Notes: generated by a model from the letters alone, not told the origin. Numbered from the stretch's first letter, positions 1 to 10,119 are shown. The stretch: DNA of 64,000 nucleotides from Mycobacteroides chelonae CCUG 47445 (GCF_001632805.1 NZ_CP007220.1:744001-808000), one strand, 5' to 3'. Translations and numbers: made by a program.

Positions 1-300
1 ACTGGACTGCTTGCCATCGCGGCCGTCGGCATGATCGGCGCAGTGGGCTCCTCGGGGCTTGCTCACGCGGGTCCTACGGGGGTCGGTGATGCGAGTGCCG
101 TTATTAATGACCTGAAAGCCAAGGGCTACCGGGTGATCGTCTCCAAGAGCGGCGCTGCGACAGATTTGAGCAGGTGCGTTGCTTCCGTCGAGGAGCAGTC
201 CCCGGTCTACTCGGCGCAGCCGGCCCGGGACGTGCGGAATGCTCCGACAACTGTGTCGGTGATCGATCACAAGGTCGCTCTGGTCTCGATCACCTGCTAA
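1..300 (+). CDS. Small secreted protein, 5'-truncated by window edge
   Basis: The frame is open from base 1 and ends with TAA at 298-300, leaving about 99 visible residues; the true start lies upstream of the window. The visible N-terminus is hydrophobic (LLAIAAVGMIGAVGS) and ends in an AHA-like site, so it reads as the end of a Sec signal peptide. The mature part is about 80 residues with the pattern AVINDLKAKGYRV and two cysteines, one mid-protein (LSRC) and one as the last residue, which could form a disulfide. Small exported proteins of this kind are common in mycobacteria and have no assigned function. It converges with the PPE gene 21 bases away. Confidence 0.7.
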   Translation, partial: TGLLAIAAVGMIGAVGSSGLAHAGPTGVGDASAVINDLKAKGYRVIVSKSGAATDLSRCVASVEEQSPVYSAQPARDVRNAPTTVSVIDHKVALVSITC

Positions 301-321
301 GTGTCACCGAATGCCGCGCCG

Positions 322-1803
<1,482 letters not shown>

Positions 1804-1823
1804 TCCGCACCCTCCACCGCACT

Positions 1824-1854
1824 AATGACAACGATAACGATATTCATTTACATT
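1824..1854 (-). promoter_or_regulatory. Candidate Zur (FurB) box upstream of the His-rich PPE gene
   Basis: An imperfect 31-base palindrome runs from AATG to CATT, with inner elements AACGATATTCATT on the plus strand. It lies 21-51 bases upstream of the PPE start codon. Fur-family zinc regulators of actinobacteria bind AT-rich palindromes of the type AATGATTTTCATT, and mycobacterial Zur represses ESX-3, ribosomal-protein paralogue and PPE genes under zinc sufficiency. The match is by eye, about nine of fifteen symmetric pairs, so it is a candidate only. Confidence 0.5.
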
Positions 1855-2008
1855 AGCGTGTGGGATGCGAGGCGGTGCCGGTACCCCATAGGGGTTCGGT
1901 TTGTGTGGTCCCGGGTTCGACGGGGTTGATGCCAAAGACCCCGGAGAGCCGTTGTCGGCCAGCCGTGTTCAGAGACCTGGTGCGCTAGATCCGGCCGTCA
2001 GGCTTCGA

Positions 2009-2899
2009 TCAAATAAGCGCGCCCTGCAGACTTCGGCAAGCCTTGGCCACGAAGTCCTTTGACACCCCGGCCCATGGCACGAACCTGTCGAAGCCGTGGA
2101 AAGCGCCCTCCACGACTTCCAGCTCGCAGGGCACTCCGGCGGCACGCAGACGTTCGGCGTAGAGGAGGTCCTCGTCGTGAAACAGGTCGGCCGTCCCGAT
2201 GCCCAACCAGGCCGGCGCCACTCCGGTCAAGTCCGACCGCCTACCCGGTACGGCGACATTGCGGTCGGTGTCCGCAAGGTACGAGTCCCAGCCGAACCGG
2301 TTGCTTTTGGTGCTCCACATCCGCAGGTTGGTTTCGTCGACGTCGGTGCGCGCGGTGGTGCGGTCATCGAGCATCGGGTAGACCAGCAGCTGCGCCGCCG
2401 GTGCGACCTCGCCTCGATCGCGCGCCAGCAGCGCAAGGGCTGCGGTCAGTCCGCCGCCTGCGCTGGCGCCGCCAATGGCGATGCGTGTTGGGTCGATCCA
2501 GCCTTGCACCGATAGCCAGCGCAGCGCCGCATAGCAGTCTTCGACGGGTGTCGGATAGGGATGTTCGGGTGCCAGCCGGTAGTCGACCGACACGACGGGA
2601 AGCCCCGTTTCCCGCATGACCTTGCGGCAGAAGAAGTCATCCTGACGTGCCGTGCCCATCACATAGCCGCCGCCGTGAATCCACAGCAGAGCCGGGGACG
2701 GCTCGGTCAGGTTTTTGGGAACGTGTGCACGTACCGTCACGTCGTCGTTCACCGCGACGGTACGCACCCCAAATCTGGGAAACAGCCCCGAGGTGCGGAT
2801 CAATCCGCGCAGGGTGGAAAGGGTTCGGGGCAGGCCGACCTGTCGTGGAAATACCTTGGCCGCCAAACGGAGGTTGGGGTGAATGTCAGGTGACGACAC
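2009..2899 (-). CDS. Alpha/beta hydrolase, hormone-sensitive-lipase family esterase
   Basis: 296 residues from the GTG at 2899, a start that places the usual family N-terminus (SSPDIHPNLRLAA). An upstream ATG at 2974 would add 25 low-complexity residues. The oxyanion motif HGGGYVMG is at about residue 75 and the nucleophile motif GGASAGGG holds Ser146. A late Asp (GTADLFHDED) and His (AFHGFD) complete the triad. HSL-type esterases hydrolyse short- to medium-chain acyl esters; mycobacteria carry many (the Lip family). It is read toward the PPE gene from 205 bases away and is divergent from the SDR remnant. Substrate unknown. Confidence 0.9.
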   Translation of the reverse strand: MSSPDIHPNLRLAAKVFPRQVGLPRTLSTLRGLIRTSGLFPRFGVRTVAVNDDVTVRAHVPKNLTEPSPALLWIHGGGYVMGTARQDDFFCRKVMRETGLPVVSVDYRLAPEHPYPTPVEDCYAALRWLSVQGWIDPTRIAIGGASAGGGLTAALALLARDRGEVAPAAQLLVYPMLDDRTTARTDVDETNLRMWSTKSNRFGWDSYLADTDRNVAVPGRRSDLTGVAPAWLGIGTADLFHDEDLLYAERLRAAGVPCELEVVEGAFHGFDRFVPWAGVSKDFVAKACRSLQGALI

Positions 2900-3005
2900 A
2901 CAGTGAGTATGCCGGTGGGAGGCGCATAACGTGGCGGTTTGGCATGACGGGGAATGTTTCGGACCCGAGTCCACTTGACCCGTGCGTACCTACGGAAGGA
3001 CCACC

Positions 3006-3299
3006 ATGACTCCACCACTGAAGGGTCGGCGCGCGTTTGTCACCGGCGGATCGCGCGGAATAGGCGCAGCCATCGTGCGCAGGCTTGCCGACGATGGTGC
3101 GCGTGTCGTCTTCACGTTCTCGAGTTCACCGCAACCGGCCGCGGACGTCGTGGCCGATGTCAAGGAGGATGGTGGCTGGGCGCTGGCGGTGAAGGCCGAG
3201 CCTCGCGACATCGCCAGCTTGGTGAGCTATCTGGCATCCGATGAGGCCTGGTACATCACGGGAACCGCGATCAACATCGACGGGGGATTTACCGTCTAG
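3006..3299 (+). pseudogene. Short-chain dehydrogenase/reductase remnant with in-frame internal deletion
   Basis: 97 residues from the ATG at 3006, preceded by a good ribosome site (GGAAGGA at 2994-3000). The N-terminal cofactor motif TGGSRGIG and first beta-alpha units are intact. The normal SDR C-terminus is also intact (DIASLVSYLASDEAWYITG, then IDGGFTV). A typical SDR is about 245 residues; roughly 150 are missing between about residues 65 and 68, including the NNAG segment and the catalytic Ser-Tyr-Lys. The join is around bases 3193-3201 and keeps the frame. The product could fold only partially and cannot be a working oxidoreductase, so I call it a decayed gene although it has no stop or frameshift. 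Confidence 0.8.
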
Positions 3300-3327
3300 C
3301 GCTCGCGGGGTCGCTAGGGTCAGATGC

Positions 3328-3765
3328 ATGGCCACTAGCGATACCCGGGAAATCGTCATCGAGGCGACCCCCGCGCAGATCATGGATGTCATCGCAGACT
3401 TCGAGGTTCTGCCGAAATGGTCTTCGGCGCATCAGAGTTCGACGGTGCTGACCACGGGCGACGACGGACGACCGCACGAGGTGAAGATGAAGGTGAAGAC
3501 GGCGGGCATCACCGACGAACAAACCGTCGCCTACACCTGGGGCGCCGATACGGTCAGCTGGACCCTGGTTAAGGCCAGTCAGCAGCGCCGTCAGGACGGT
3601 AAGTACACCTTCACGCCCAAGGGGGACAAGACGCACGTGAAGTTCGAGCTGACCGTCGACCCGCTGATCCCACTGCCCGGGTTCGTGCTGAAGCGGGCCA
3701 TCAAGGGCGCCATGGAAACCGCCACCGATGGACTGCGCAAGCAGGTCCTCGCCACCTACCGGTAG
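3328..3765 (+). CDS. SRPBCC (START/polyketide-cyclase-like) protein
   Basis: 145 residues from the ATG at 3328. The sequence has the SRPBCC pattern: a first strand with IEATPAQIMDVIADFEVLPKW, a central antiparallel sheet (VKMKVKTAGITDE), and a long C-terminal helix (GFVLKRAIKGAMETATDGLR). This fold encloses a hydrophobic cavity that binds lipids or aromatic compounds. It resembles the SRPBCC proteins encoded around Rv0854-Rv0857 in M. tuberculosis, which fits the synteny that begins in this region. Ligand and function are unknown. Confidence 0.85.
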   Translation: MATSDTREIVIEATPAQIMDVIADFEVLPKWSSAHQSSTVLTTGDDGRPHEVKMKVKTAGITDEQTVAYTWGADTVSWTLVKASQQRRQDGKYTFTPKGDKTHVKFELTVDPLIPLPGFVLKRAIKGAMETATDGLRKQVLATYR

Positions 3766-3783
3766 ACCCTTCCCTCCCTGTGG

Positions 3784-3824
3784 ACTCCCTAGTATCGTTA
3801 TTGCAAATATCGAAACTAGGGAGT
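3784..3824. promoter_or_regulatory. Inverted repeat in the leader of the TetR-SDR-hydratase operon
   Basis: The arms ACTCCCTAGT (3784-3793) and ACTAGGGAGT (3815-3824) are perfect 10-base complements separated by 21 AT-rich bases. The right arm overlaps the likely ribosome site of the TetR gene that starts at 3834. It could be the autoregulatory operator of that TetR protein, or a hairpin that hides the ribosome site. Confidence 0.6.
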
Positions 3825-3833
3825 GCTGGGATA

Positions 3834-4433
3834 GTGGATAGACGCCAGGGGGGACGTCCCCGCGATCCCGACAAGGATGACGCGGTGCGCGAGACCGTGC
3901 GCCAGATGTTGGCGACCGAGGGATATCAGGGCACCACCATCCCCGCCGTGGCCCGCGCCGCGGGCATCGGTGCTCCCACGATTTACCGGCGTTGGTCCAC
4001 GCAGGCCGCCATGGTGGAGAGTGCGATCGCGGACCGCCCGTGGCCTGCGGCCCTCGCCGATCGCGGCGAATTCCAGGACTATCTGCCCGTTGTGGTGCGC
4101 GCTGTGGTCGAGTACTTTGCCGATCCTGCTACCCGCGCCGCGATGCCGGGACTCCTCGTCGAGTACCACCGCGAACCGGGTCAGTACGCGGATTTGGTCG
4201 CACGCACCGAAATGCCTCTGCGCGAAGCATTCCGGACGGCACACGCCGAGGCCGTCGTGGCCGGCCGGTGTGCGGGCCGGCCCGGGGCCGACGCGCTCTT
4301 CGACACCGTCGTGGGTATGGCTGTCTATCACGGCGTCTTGCGCGGCACCGCCGACGAAGCGCTCATCGAGCAGATTCTTGGTGTGGTTCGCGCGGCGAGC
4401 ATGATGGACCAGCGAAGAGTGAGGGAACGATGA
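3834..4433 (+). CDS. TetR family transcriptional regulator
   Basis: 199 residues from the GTG at 3834; earlier in-frame starts would put the inverted repeat inside the gene. The N-terminal helix-turn-helix is clear (TTIPAVARAAGIGAPTIYRRW at about residues 36-55, with W the usual end of the recognition helix). The C-terminal ligand domain has the AefR/TetR_C type layout. Its stop overlaps the SDR start by four bases (ATGA at 4430-4433), so it heads a TetR-SDR-hydratase operon. It probably represses that operon and responds to an acyl-CoA or related intermediate. Confidence 0.88.
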   Translation: MDRRQGGRPRDPDKDDAVRETVRQMLATEGYQGTTIPAVARAAGIGAPTIYRRWSTQAAMVESAIADRPWPAALADRGEFQDYLPVVVRAVVEYFADPATRAAMPGLLVEYHREPGQYADLVARTEMPLREAFRTAHAEAVVAGRCAGRPGADALFDTVVGMAVYHGVLRGTADEALIEQILGVVRAASMMDQRRVRER

Positions 4434-5200
4434 ACCGAGAAACTTTCTCCAGCCTGTTCGACCTCACTGGGCGTACGGTGATCGTGACCGGGGGCACCCG
4501 TGGAATCGGGCGATCTCTCGCCGAAGGTTATGCCTGTGCGGGTGCCAATGTGGTTGTTGCAAGCCGTAAACCGGAAGCGTGTACCGAGACGGTCGAGCAT
4601 CTGCGCTCCCTGGGTGGGCGGGCACTGGGCGTACCGACGCACACGGGCGACATCGAATCGCTGGAACACTTGGTTAAGGCCGCCGTCGAGGAGTTCGGCG
4701 GTATCGACGTCGTGGTGAACAATGCCGCCAATGCGCTCACCGAACCGGTGGGCGCATTCACCGTCGACGGGTGGGACAAGTCTTTCGGTGTGAACCTGCG
4801 GGGGCCGGTGTTTCTGGTGCAAGCCGCGCTGCCGCATCTGGTGACCAGTCGACATGCGGCGGTGCTCAACGTCGTCTCGGTGGGCGCCTTCATGTTTGGC
4901 CAGGGCGTCTCCATGTACTCGGCGGCAAAGGCCGCACTCGTCTCCTACACGCGGTCGGCGGCGGCCGAGCTCGCCTCGCGAGGGGTGCGTGTCAACGCAC
5001 TCGCCCCCGGCGCGATCGACACCGACATGGTGCGCAAGACCCCGCCCGCAGAGGTGGAACGAATGGCCAACGCCAACCACCTCAAACGGCTCGGACTCCC
5101 CGACGAAATGGTGGGTACCGCACTGCTTTTGACATCCGATGCGGGCAGCTACATCACCGGTCAGACCATCATCGCCGACGGAGGGTTGGTGGCCCGATGA
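4430..5200 (+). CDS. Short-chain dehydrogenase/reductase
   Basis: 256 residues. It has a classical SDR layout: cofactor motif TGGTRGIG, structural NNAA, catalytic Ser (NVVSVGAF), then YSAAK with Tyr and Lys, and a C-terminus ending ITGQTIIADGGLVAR. No residue of the active site is missing, in contrast to the remnant at 3006. It is translationally coupled to the TetR gene before it and the enoyl-CoA hydratase after it (both four-base overlaps). A 3-hydroxyacyl-CoA or alcohol oxidation step in the same pathway as the hydratase is the natural reading, but the substrate cannot be told from sequence. Confidence 0.9.
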   Translation: MNRETFSSLFDLTGRTVIVTGGTRGIGRSLAEGYACAGANVVVASRKPEACTETVEHLRSLGGRALGVPTHTGDIESLEHLVKAAVEEFGGIDVVVNNAANALTEPVGAFTVDGWDKSFGVNLRGPVFLVQAALPHLVTSRHAAVLNVVSVGAFMFGQGVSMYSAAKAALVSYTRSAAAELASRGVRVNALAPGAIDTDMVRKTPPAEVERMANANHLKRLGLPDEMVGTALLLTSDAGSYITGQTIIADGGLVAR

Positions 5201-6009
5201 TTCGCACGGAGCATCGCGACAACGGAATCCTGGTGGTCACGATCGATCGTCCCGAGCGCCGCAATGCACTCGATCCGCAGACGGTGGCCGAGCTGCACTC
5301 CGTGGTCGAGAAGACCGATGGCGACCCCAAGGTGCGGGTGGTGGTTCTCACCGCAGTTGGCGCAACATTTTGTGCCGGGGCCGATCTGAAGTCGCTGCCC
5401 ACTGATTTCACCAATATCGGGGCGACCTCCACGGCCGCGCTGCTCGGTGCCACCGACTCGGAGCTGGTGCGTACGCTGGCGGCTCAGGAGTTGATGGCCT
5501 CGCTGTTCGAACGGATTCACCGGATGCGTCAGCCCGTCATCGCTGCTGTCAATGGACACGCGGTCGGTGGCGGGTTCGCATTGGCGCTGGCTTGCGATAT
5601 CCGGTTCGCCTGTCCGGAGGCCTCATTCGGTGCCGTGTTTATTCGTCATGGGGTGTCCAACTGCGATATGGGAACCAGCTATCACCTGCCACGGTTGGTG
5701 GGTGCGGCCCGCGCCGCGGAGTTGATGTTGACCGGACGGGTGTTCGGTGCCGACGAGGCGCAACGGATCGGCTTGATCTTCGACGTGGCGCCCGCCGAAA
5801 CCCTCCTTGACGCGGCGACTGCGAAGGCCGAAGAAATCGCCGTGCACTCACCGTTGGCGGTATGGATGACGAAAGAGACGATGTGGCAGACGGTCGACGC
5901 GCCGAGCCTGCGTCACGCGCTGGATCTGGAGAACAGGACCCAGGTGATGTGCACTGCCACCGGCGAATTGCGCCGTTCGTTCGACGCTTTTCGGGAGGGG
6001 CGCACCTAG
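5197..6009 (+). CDS. Enoyl-CoA hydratase/isomerase (crotonase) family protein
   Basis: 270 residues. The crotonase fold signatures are present: RPERRNALD near the N-terminus, oxyanion-hole segments FCAGADLKSL and VNGHAVGGGFALALACD, and a C-terminal helical region (FDAFREGRT). At the position of the second catalytic Glu the sequence reads FIRHGVSNCDMG, so the exact reaction (hydration, isomerisation or other) is open. It is the last gene of the TetR-SDR-hydratase operon, and its stop codon overlaps the convergent TetR gene by four bases (CTAG). Confidence 0.9.
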   Translation: MIRTEHRDNGILVVTIDRPERRNALDPQTVAELHSVVEKTDGDPKVRVVVLTAVGATFCAGADLKSLPTDFTNIGATSTAALLGATDSELVRTLAAQELMASLFERIHRMRQPVIAAVNGHAVGGGFALALACDIRFACPEASFGAVFIRHGVSNCDMGTSYHLPRLVGAARAAELMLTGRVFGADEAQRIGLIFDVAPAETLLDAATAKAEEIAVHSPLAVWMTKETMWQTVDAPSLRHALDLENRTQVMCTATGELRRSFDAFREGRT

Positions 6010-6650
6010 TCCTCTGCCGGAGGTCCGGCCAGGATGGCGGTCACCATGTCGATGAGTTGCGCATTCATCTGCCCGTCGTCGAGATAGGTGCCGCTCAGGG
6101 ACATCAGTCGATTGGTGTGCGCGATGTCGCCGAGAACTACACAGGTCAATGTGACCGCCTGGGTGACCCCGAATCGGATTGAGGGCAGTGAGGCGTTCGG
6201 GCGCAGCCGCACGATCAGCTCCTGTAGTCGCGCGGCCTGAGGTTGAAAACTCACGCTCATCGGGATCAATGCGGGGTGCCCGCTGATGAGGAGCTTGCCG
6301 AGGGTGGAAAGCCATGCGGTTCCGCCCTCTTCGCCGATCTCGGATAACGGGACGACGATCGCCTCGGCGATGGCGCGCAGTGTCCCGGCCTTCTCGGCGA
6401 TGTCCAACAACGCGAACCGGCGCTTTTCGAGCTGATTCAGGTACTTATCGAGCAGCGCCTCGATGAGACGTTCCTTGGACCCGAAGTGATAGTGCACCGA
6501 CGCGACATTGGTGCCGGCCGCCGCCATGATGGCGCGCAGTGACACCGCATCCACACCACGTTCGGCGAACAGCCGCTCGGCGGCGCTGAGCAATCGCTGA
6601 TCGGTGGAATCATGTGCAGAGGTGGCTGTTTCAGATGCTATGTCGGTCAT
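6006..6650 (-). CDS. TetR family transcriptional regulator
   Basis: 214 residues from the ATG at 6650, which overlaps the upstream hydratase stop (ATGA at 6647-6650); a longer frame to 6776 runs inside that gene and is rejected. The helix-turn-helix is clear (VSLRAIMAAAGTNVASVHYHF, followed by GSKERLIEALLDKY). It is the last gene of the six-gene minus-strand operon, so it is probably a co-transcribed regulator of that operon. The ligand domain has no specific signature I recognise. Confidence 0.88.
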   Translation of the reverse strand: MTDIASETATSAHDSTDQRLLSAAERLFAERGVDAVSLRAIMAAAGTNVASVHYHFGSKERLIEALLDKYLNQLEKRRFALLDIAEKAGTLRAIAEAIVVPLSEIGEEGGTAWLSTLGKLLISGHPALIPMSVSFQPQAARLQELIVRLRPNASLPSIRFGVTQAVTLTCVVLGDIAHTNRLMSLSGTYLDDGQMNAQLIDMVTAILAGPPAED

Positions 6651-7432
6651 TGCCCGGTGAACCGCGCCTCTCTCTTCTCGCGGAATGCGGTCAACCCCTC
6701 GCGCGCATCGGCGGAGCTGATCACCTGGCGGGTCAGGCGGGCCTCGATCGCGCGGGCGTCTTCCTCGGCGATCCAACCGCTGTGCACCACGGCTTCCTTG
6801 GCATTGCGCACCGCCAGCGGGCCATTGCGCACCACGCGTTCGGCGAGGCTGCGCGCCTTGTCCAATGCGGTGCCCGCTGGGACCACGTGGCCCACCAGGC
6901 CGAAATGATAGGCCTCTTGAGCGGTGAGCGGCTCGCCCGTGAGGATCATCTCCATGGCCTTGGTGTAGGGAATCTGCCGTTTGAGCCGGACCATGGACCC
7001 GGCACCGGGCACCAGCCCACGCTGCACCTCCGGAAGACCGAACGTTGCCTGCTCGTCGGCAACACGGATATCGGTCTGCTGCAACATTTCACATCCGCCA
7101 CCCAGGCACGCGCCGTTGACCGCCGCGATGAGCGGCTTGGTCAGGGTATGGGTGAGTAGCAGTCCCTTGCCTATGGCGGCGGGGTCGAGTGGCGGCGCGG
7201 AGCCGTCCCGGACCATCCAGCCATCACTGAGATCGCCTCCTACGCAGTAGGCGCTACCGGCGCCCGTGATGATGGCCGCCCGGATGCCGTCGTCCCCGTC
7301 GATCTCGTCCCAGGCCTGGGCGAGCTGTCCCACCATGTTGGTGGACAGTGCATTTCGTCGATGCGGACGGTTCATGGTCAAGATGACGATCGGGCCGTCA
7401 CGCTCGACGATGAGTTCTCGATCTTCGATCAT
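6647..7432 (-). CDS. Enoyl-CoA hydratase/isomerase (crotonase) family protein
   Basis: 261 residues from the ATG at 7432, which overlaps the stop of the thiolase-like gene (ATGA). Crotonase motifs are RPHRRNALS, AYCVGGDLSDG, VNGACLGGGCEM, and LPEVQRGLVPGAGS, with Glu at the usual second catalytic position. The C-terminus ends TAFREKREARF as in true hydratases. It is better conserved at the active site than the hydratase at 5197, so hydration of an enoyl-CoA is likely. It sits between thiolase-like genes and a TetR gene in one operon. Confidence 0.9.
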   Translation of the reverse strand: MIEDRELIVERDGPIVILTMNRPHRRNALSTNMVGQLAQAWDEIDGDDGIRAAIITGAGSAYCVGGDLSDGWMVRDGSAPPLDPAAIGKGLLLTHTLTKPLIAAVNGACLGGGCEMLQQTDIRVADEQATFGLPEVQRGLVPGAGSMVRLKRQIPYTKAMEMILTGEPLTAQEAYHFGLVGHVVPAGTALDKARSLAERVVRNGPLAVRNAKEAVVHSGWIAEEDARAIEARLTRQVISSADAREGLTAFREKREARFTGQ

Positions 7433-8583
7433 GGTTTGTCGCACCCCACCACCCACAAAGCATGGAACTGCGATGCGCCGCCCATGGCATGGCCTATCGC
7501 GCGTCTGGCACCGTCGACTTGATGTTCTCCCGCCAGCCCGCGCACCTGCAACGCGGCCTCGGCGAACCGAAGCAGGCCGGTCGCGCCGGTGGGGTTGCCC
7601 GAGAGCACACCACCGGACGGATTGATCGGATGTCTGCCCTCGAACGCGGTGTGGCCCTCGTCGACGGCGCGCCAGCCCGATCCCTCGGGAGCCAGTCCGA
7701 TGTTCTCCATCCACATCGGCTCATACCAGCTGTAGGGGACGTAGAGCTCGGATACGTCGGCCTCGGTGGCCGGGTCGGTGATCCTCGCCTCGCGGTACGC
7801 CGCGGCGGCGCACTCCTGCCCGGCGCGTGGATTCACCTCATCGCGGCCCGCGAAATGTCCTGTCTCGGTGCGCCATCCGGTGCCGTGAATCCAGGCGGGC
7901 GGTCGCGATGCATGCGTCGCGAACAGTTCGGAAGAAATGACGACCGCACACGAGCCGTCGGATGACGGGCAGGATTCCAGGAACCGGATGGGATCCCAGA
8001 GCATCGGCGAGCTGCGTACCTCCTCGACGGTGATATCGGGTTTGTGGATATGTGCGTAGGGGTTACGGATGGCGTTGAGGCGATGATTAACCGCGACTTG
8101 CCAGCCGATGTGTTCCGGCGCGCCCGAGCGGCGGATGTATTCGCGGATAACGGGTGCGAAATGCCCACCCGCGCCAGCACCCAGCTGGGCGCTGAACGGT
8201 AGCGGCCGGGACAGTGCCCAGGTGAAGTTGCCTTCTGACTCTTTGGAATACGCGACAACCAACACCCTTCCGGCAAGTCCCGCCTGCACCAGATGTGCGG
8301 CATAGATGGCCGCATGCCCTCCGACGCTGCCACCGGTGAACACCCGGGTGACCGGCAGTCCGCGCGCGCCCATCGCGTCGGCGAGGTATAGCTCGGGGTT
8401 CATCACGCCGTCGAAGAGATCGGGGGTCTTGGCGAGCACAATCGCGTCGATATCACCGAACGTCAGCTCTGCGTCGGCCAGCGCACCGTCCACCGCCTCG
8501 CGCACTAGGGCCGCGATGCTGACCTCACGCTTCTTGGCCTGCTTGCTTTGTCCGACACCGACTACGGCGACGCGGGCGCTCAT
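7429..8583 (-). CDS. Thiolase-like protein (lipid-transfer/SCP-x thiolase type)
   Basis: 384 residues from the ATG at 8583, which overlaps the upstream stop by four bases. It has the thiolase superfamily fold with N-terminus VAVVGVGQSKQAKK. The canonical acyl-accepting Cys segment (CASG) is replaced by VFTGGSVGGHA. The usual GHPxGATG is GNPTGATG, and the last active-site Cys is missing (GHAMGGASQFHALW). This is the pattern of Ltp proteins, some of which (Ltp2 with a DUF35 partner) are retro-aldolases in steroid side-chain degradation rather than thiolases. A DUF35 pair is encoded upstream, which supports an Ltp/DUF35-type enzyme. Exact reaction unknown. Confidence 0.85.
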   Translation of the reverse strand: MSARVAVVGVGQSKQAKKREVSIAALVREAVDGALADAELTFGDIDAIVLAKTPDLFDGVMNPELYLADAMGARGLPVTRVFTGGSVGGHAAIYAAHLVQAGLAGRVLVVAYSKESEGNFTWALSRPLPFSAQLGAGAGGHFAPVIREYIRRSGAPEHIGWQVAVNHRLNAIRNPYAHIHKPDITVEEVRSSPMLWDPIRFLESCPSSDGSCAVVISSELFATHASRPPAWIHGTGWRTETGHFAGRDEVNPRAGQECAAAAYREARITDPATEADVSELYVPYSWYEPMWMENIGLAPEGSGWRAVDEGHTAFEGRHPINPSGGVLSGNPTGATGLLRFAEAALQVRGLAGEHQVDGARRAIGHAMGGASQFHALWVVGCDKP

Positions 8584-9650
8584 CCGCTCGCCTCCATGAG
8601 GCACACCAGATTGTGCTGCAGTGCAGCGCCGTTGGTGGCGTGGGCCAGTGCTCGTGTGGCGCGGCCCTGCATGATGGCGCGAGCCGATTCACCGATGCGG
8701 ATCAAGCCGGTGGCGGTGGCGGGCGCGCCTGCGAGCGGCCCACCGGATGGATTCACGAGCACGTTGTCGATGCCCAAGGTTTTGGTGAGTAGCGGTTCCA
8801 CGTAGCTGTACTCGGTATGCAGCTCGGCGACTTCCACACTGGCGACAGTGAAACCGGCCATGGCAGCAGCCTTCTCGGCGGCGATGCGTGCCGAGTCCAC
8901 TACCGCGAGATCCCGCGAGCCGGGGTAGTGCGTGTCCATCCGGTGATCGATCGCCCTGATCCACGCCGGACGCCGGGCCACGCGGCGTGCCACGTCACCG
9001 GTGGCCAGGATCAGTACCGCGGCGCCGTCACCGACCGGTGCCACATCGTGCGGACGCAGTGGCGAGGCGATGTACGGCTGATCTAGCAGCGATTCGACTC
9101 CCGGAGCACCTGCCCTGAGCGCGAAGGGATTCGACAACGCATCGGTCAGCGATTGGTTCACCACATCGGCCATCTCGCGCTCTGTGGTGATACCGGCCTC
9201 GACGACGGCCGTCGCCTGCAGACCGGCGATCGCATGCCGATGCGGATGAAGGGGGGTCAGGTAGTAGGGGTCCAGTGAAGCGGGCGCCACCTGGTCCAGG
9301 TCGGTGGGCAGCGCGCCGCGGCCGATGCCGTACACCAGGGCGATGTCGCCGTGGCCCAGCTGGAGCCATGACCAAGCCTCGTAACACGCCCACGCGGCGT
9401 CCATTTCGACATGGGATTCCGATATCGGAGGCCAGGCGCCGACCGCATCGAGGGACTCGATGTACGCGAAGGTACGGCCCTCGAAAAAGTCATGGCTGCC
9501 GGAGGCGTAGAAGTCGATGTCCTCGCGACGCAATTCTACCTGCTCGAGTGCCTCGCGGACTACGGGTAGCAGGATCTCGGCCATATCATCACGCAGATTT
9601 GCCGCAGTACAAGCTGATTGGGCAAAAGAAACCACGGCGACATCACGCAC
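8580..9650 (-). CDS. Thiolase-like protein, second subunit type
   Basis: 356 residues from the ATG at 9650. It has thiolase fold features (VAVVSFAQS start, VGDGAAVLILAT mid-protein, ELHTEYSYVEPLL, and a C-terminus VNPSGGPLAGAPATATGLIR). The GHP His and the last Cys of true thiolases are absent. It is only distantly similar to the neighbour at 7429, so the two may form a hetero-oligomer with one degenerate partner, as in other Ltp pairs. It overlaps the zinc-ribbon DUF35 gene by eight bases, which implies tight co-expression. Confidence 0.84.
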   Translation of the reverse strand: MRDVAVVSFAQSACTAANLRDDMAEILLPVVREALEQVELRREDIDFYASGSHDFFEGRTFAYIESLDAVGAWPPISESHVEMDAAWACYEAWSWLQLGHGDIALVYGIGRGALPTDLDQVAPASLDPYYLTPLHPHRHAIAGLQATAVVEAGITTEREMADVVNQSLTDALSNPFALRAGAPGVESLLDQPYIASPLRPHDVAPVGDGAAVLILATGDVARRVARRPAWIRAIDHRMDTHYPGSRDLAVVDSARIAAEKAAAMAGFTVASVEVAELHTEYSYVEPLLTKTLGIDNVLVNPSGGPLAGAPATATGLIRIGESARAIMQGRATRALAHATNGAALQHNLVCLMEASG

Positions 9651-10119
9651 GAGGCGCCTCTTTCGATACCGGCCGGAAGTAGCGGATGCTCTGCATGCTG
9701 GTACTGAGGTCCTCGTCGTTCACCCAGGCCGGCTCTACGGTCATGCCGATGTGAACGAGGTCTGGCGCGGTGTCTCCGATCATGTGCATGAGTCTGTTGT
9801 CGGCGCCGTGCAGCTGGATGTGCGCCACTGCATAGGGCGGCGCGAACACTTGTCCCGGAAAGGGGAAGCTTACGATGCAAAAAGTCTCCACCGTTCCGGT
9901 CCCCGGGAGGGGGAATGGTTCGCCCAGTTCCGTCAGGCATCGCGAACAGAATTGCGGCGCAGGACAGTACGTGCGTTCACAGCCAGGGCATCGGCGTGCC
10001 AGCAGGCGTCTGTGTGCCAGTCCGCGCAGGAAGATCGAACGACCGGATCCCGCCACATACGTGTAGTCCATGCGAAACGGACTGGCGATCGAGGAGACCG
10101 GTTCGGGTAGTGCGGTCAC
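9643..10119 (-). CDS. DUF35 OB-fold protein with zinc ribbon
   Basis: 158 residues from a GTG at 10119 that overlaps the upstream stop (GTGA). The N-terminal half holds four zinc-ribbon cysteines in the order RCPGCERTYCPAPQFCSRC, followed by a DUF35 OB-fold (TVETFCIVSFPFPGQVFAPP, and a late GMTVEPAW). DUF35 proteins bind acyl-CoA and act as partners of Ltp/thiolase-like enzymes; in cholesterol catabolism ChsH2's DUF35 part supports Ltp2 aldolase. The position directly before two thiolase-like genes supports the same arrangement here. Confidence 0.85.
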   Translation of the reverse strand: MTALPEPVSSIASPFRMDYTYVAGSGRSIFLRGLAHRRLLARRCPGCERTYCPAPQFCSRCLTELGEPFPLPGTGTVETFCIVSFPFPGQVFAPPYAVAHIQLHGADNRLMHMIGDTAPDLVHIGMTVEPAWVNDEDLSTSMQSIRYFRPVSKEAPRA

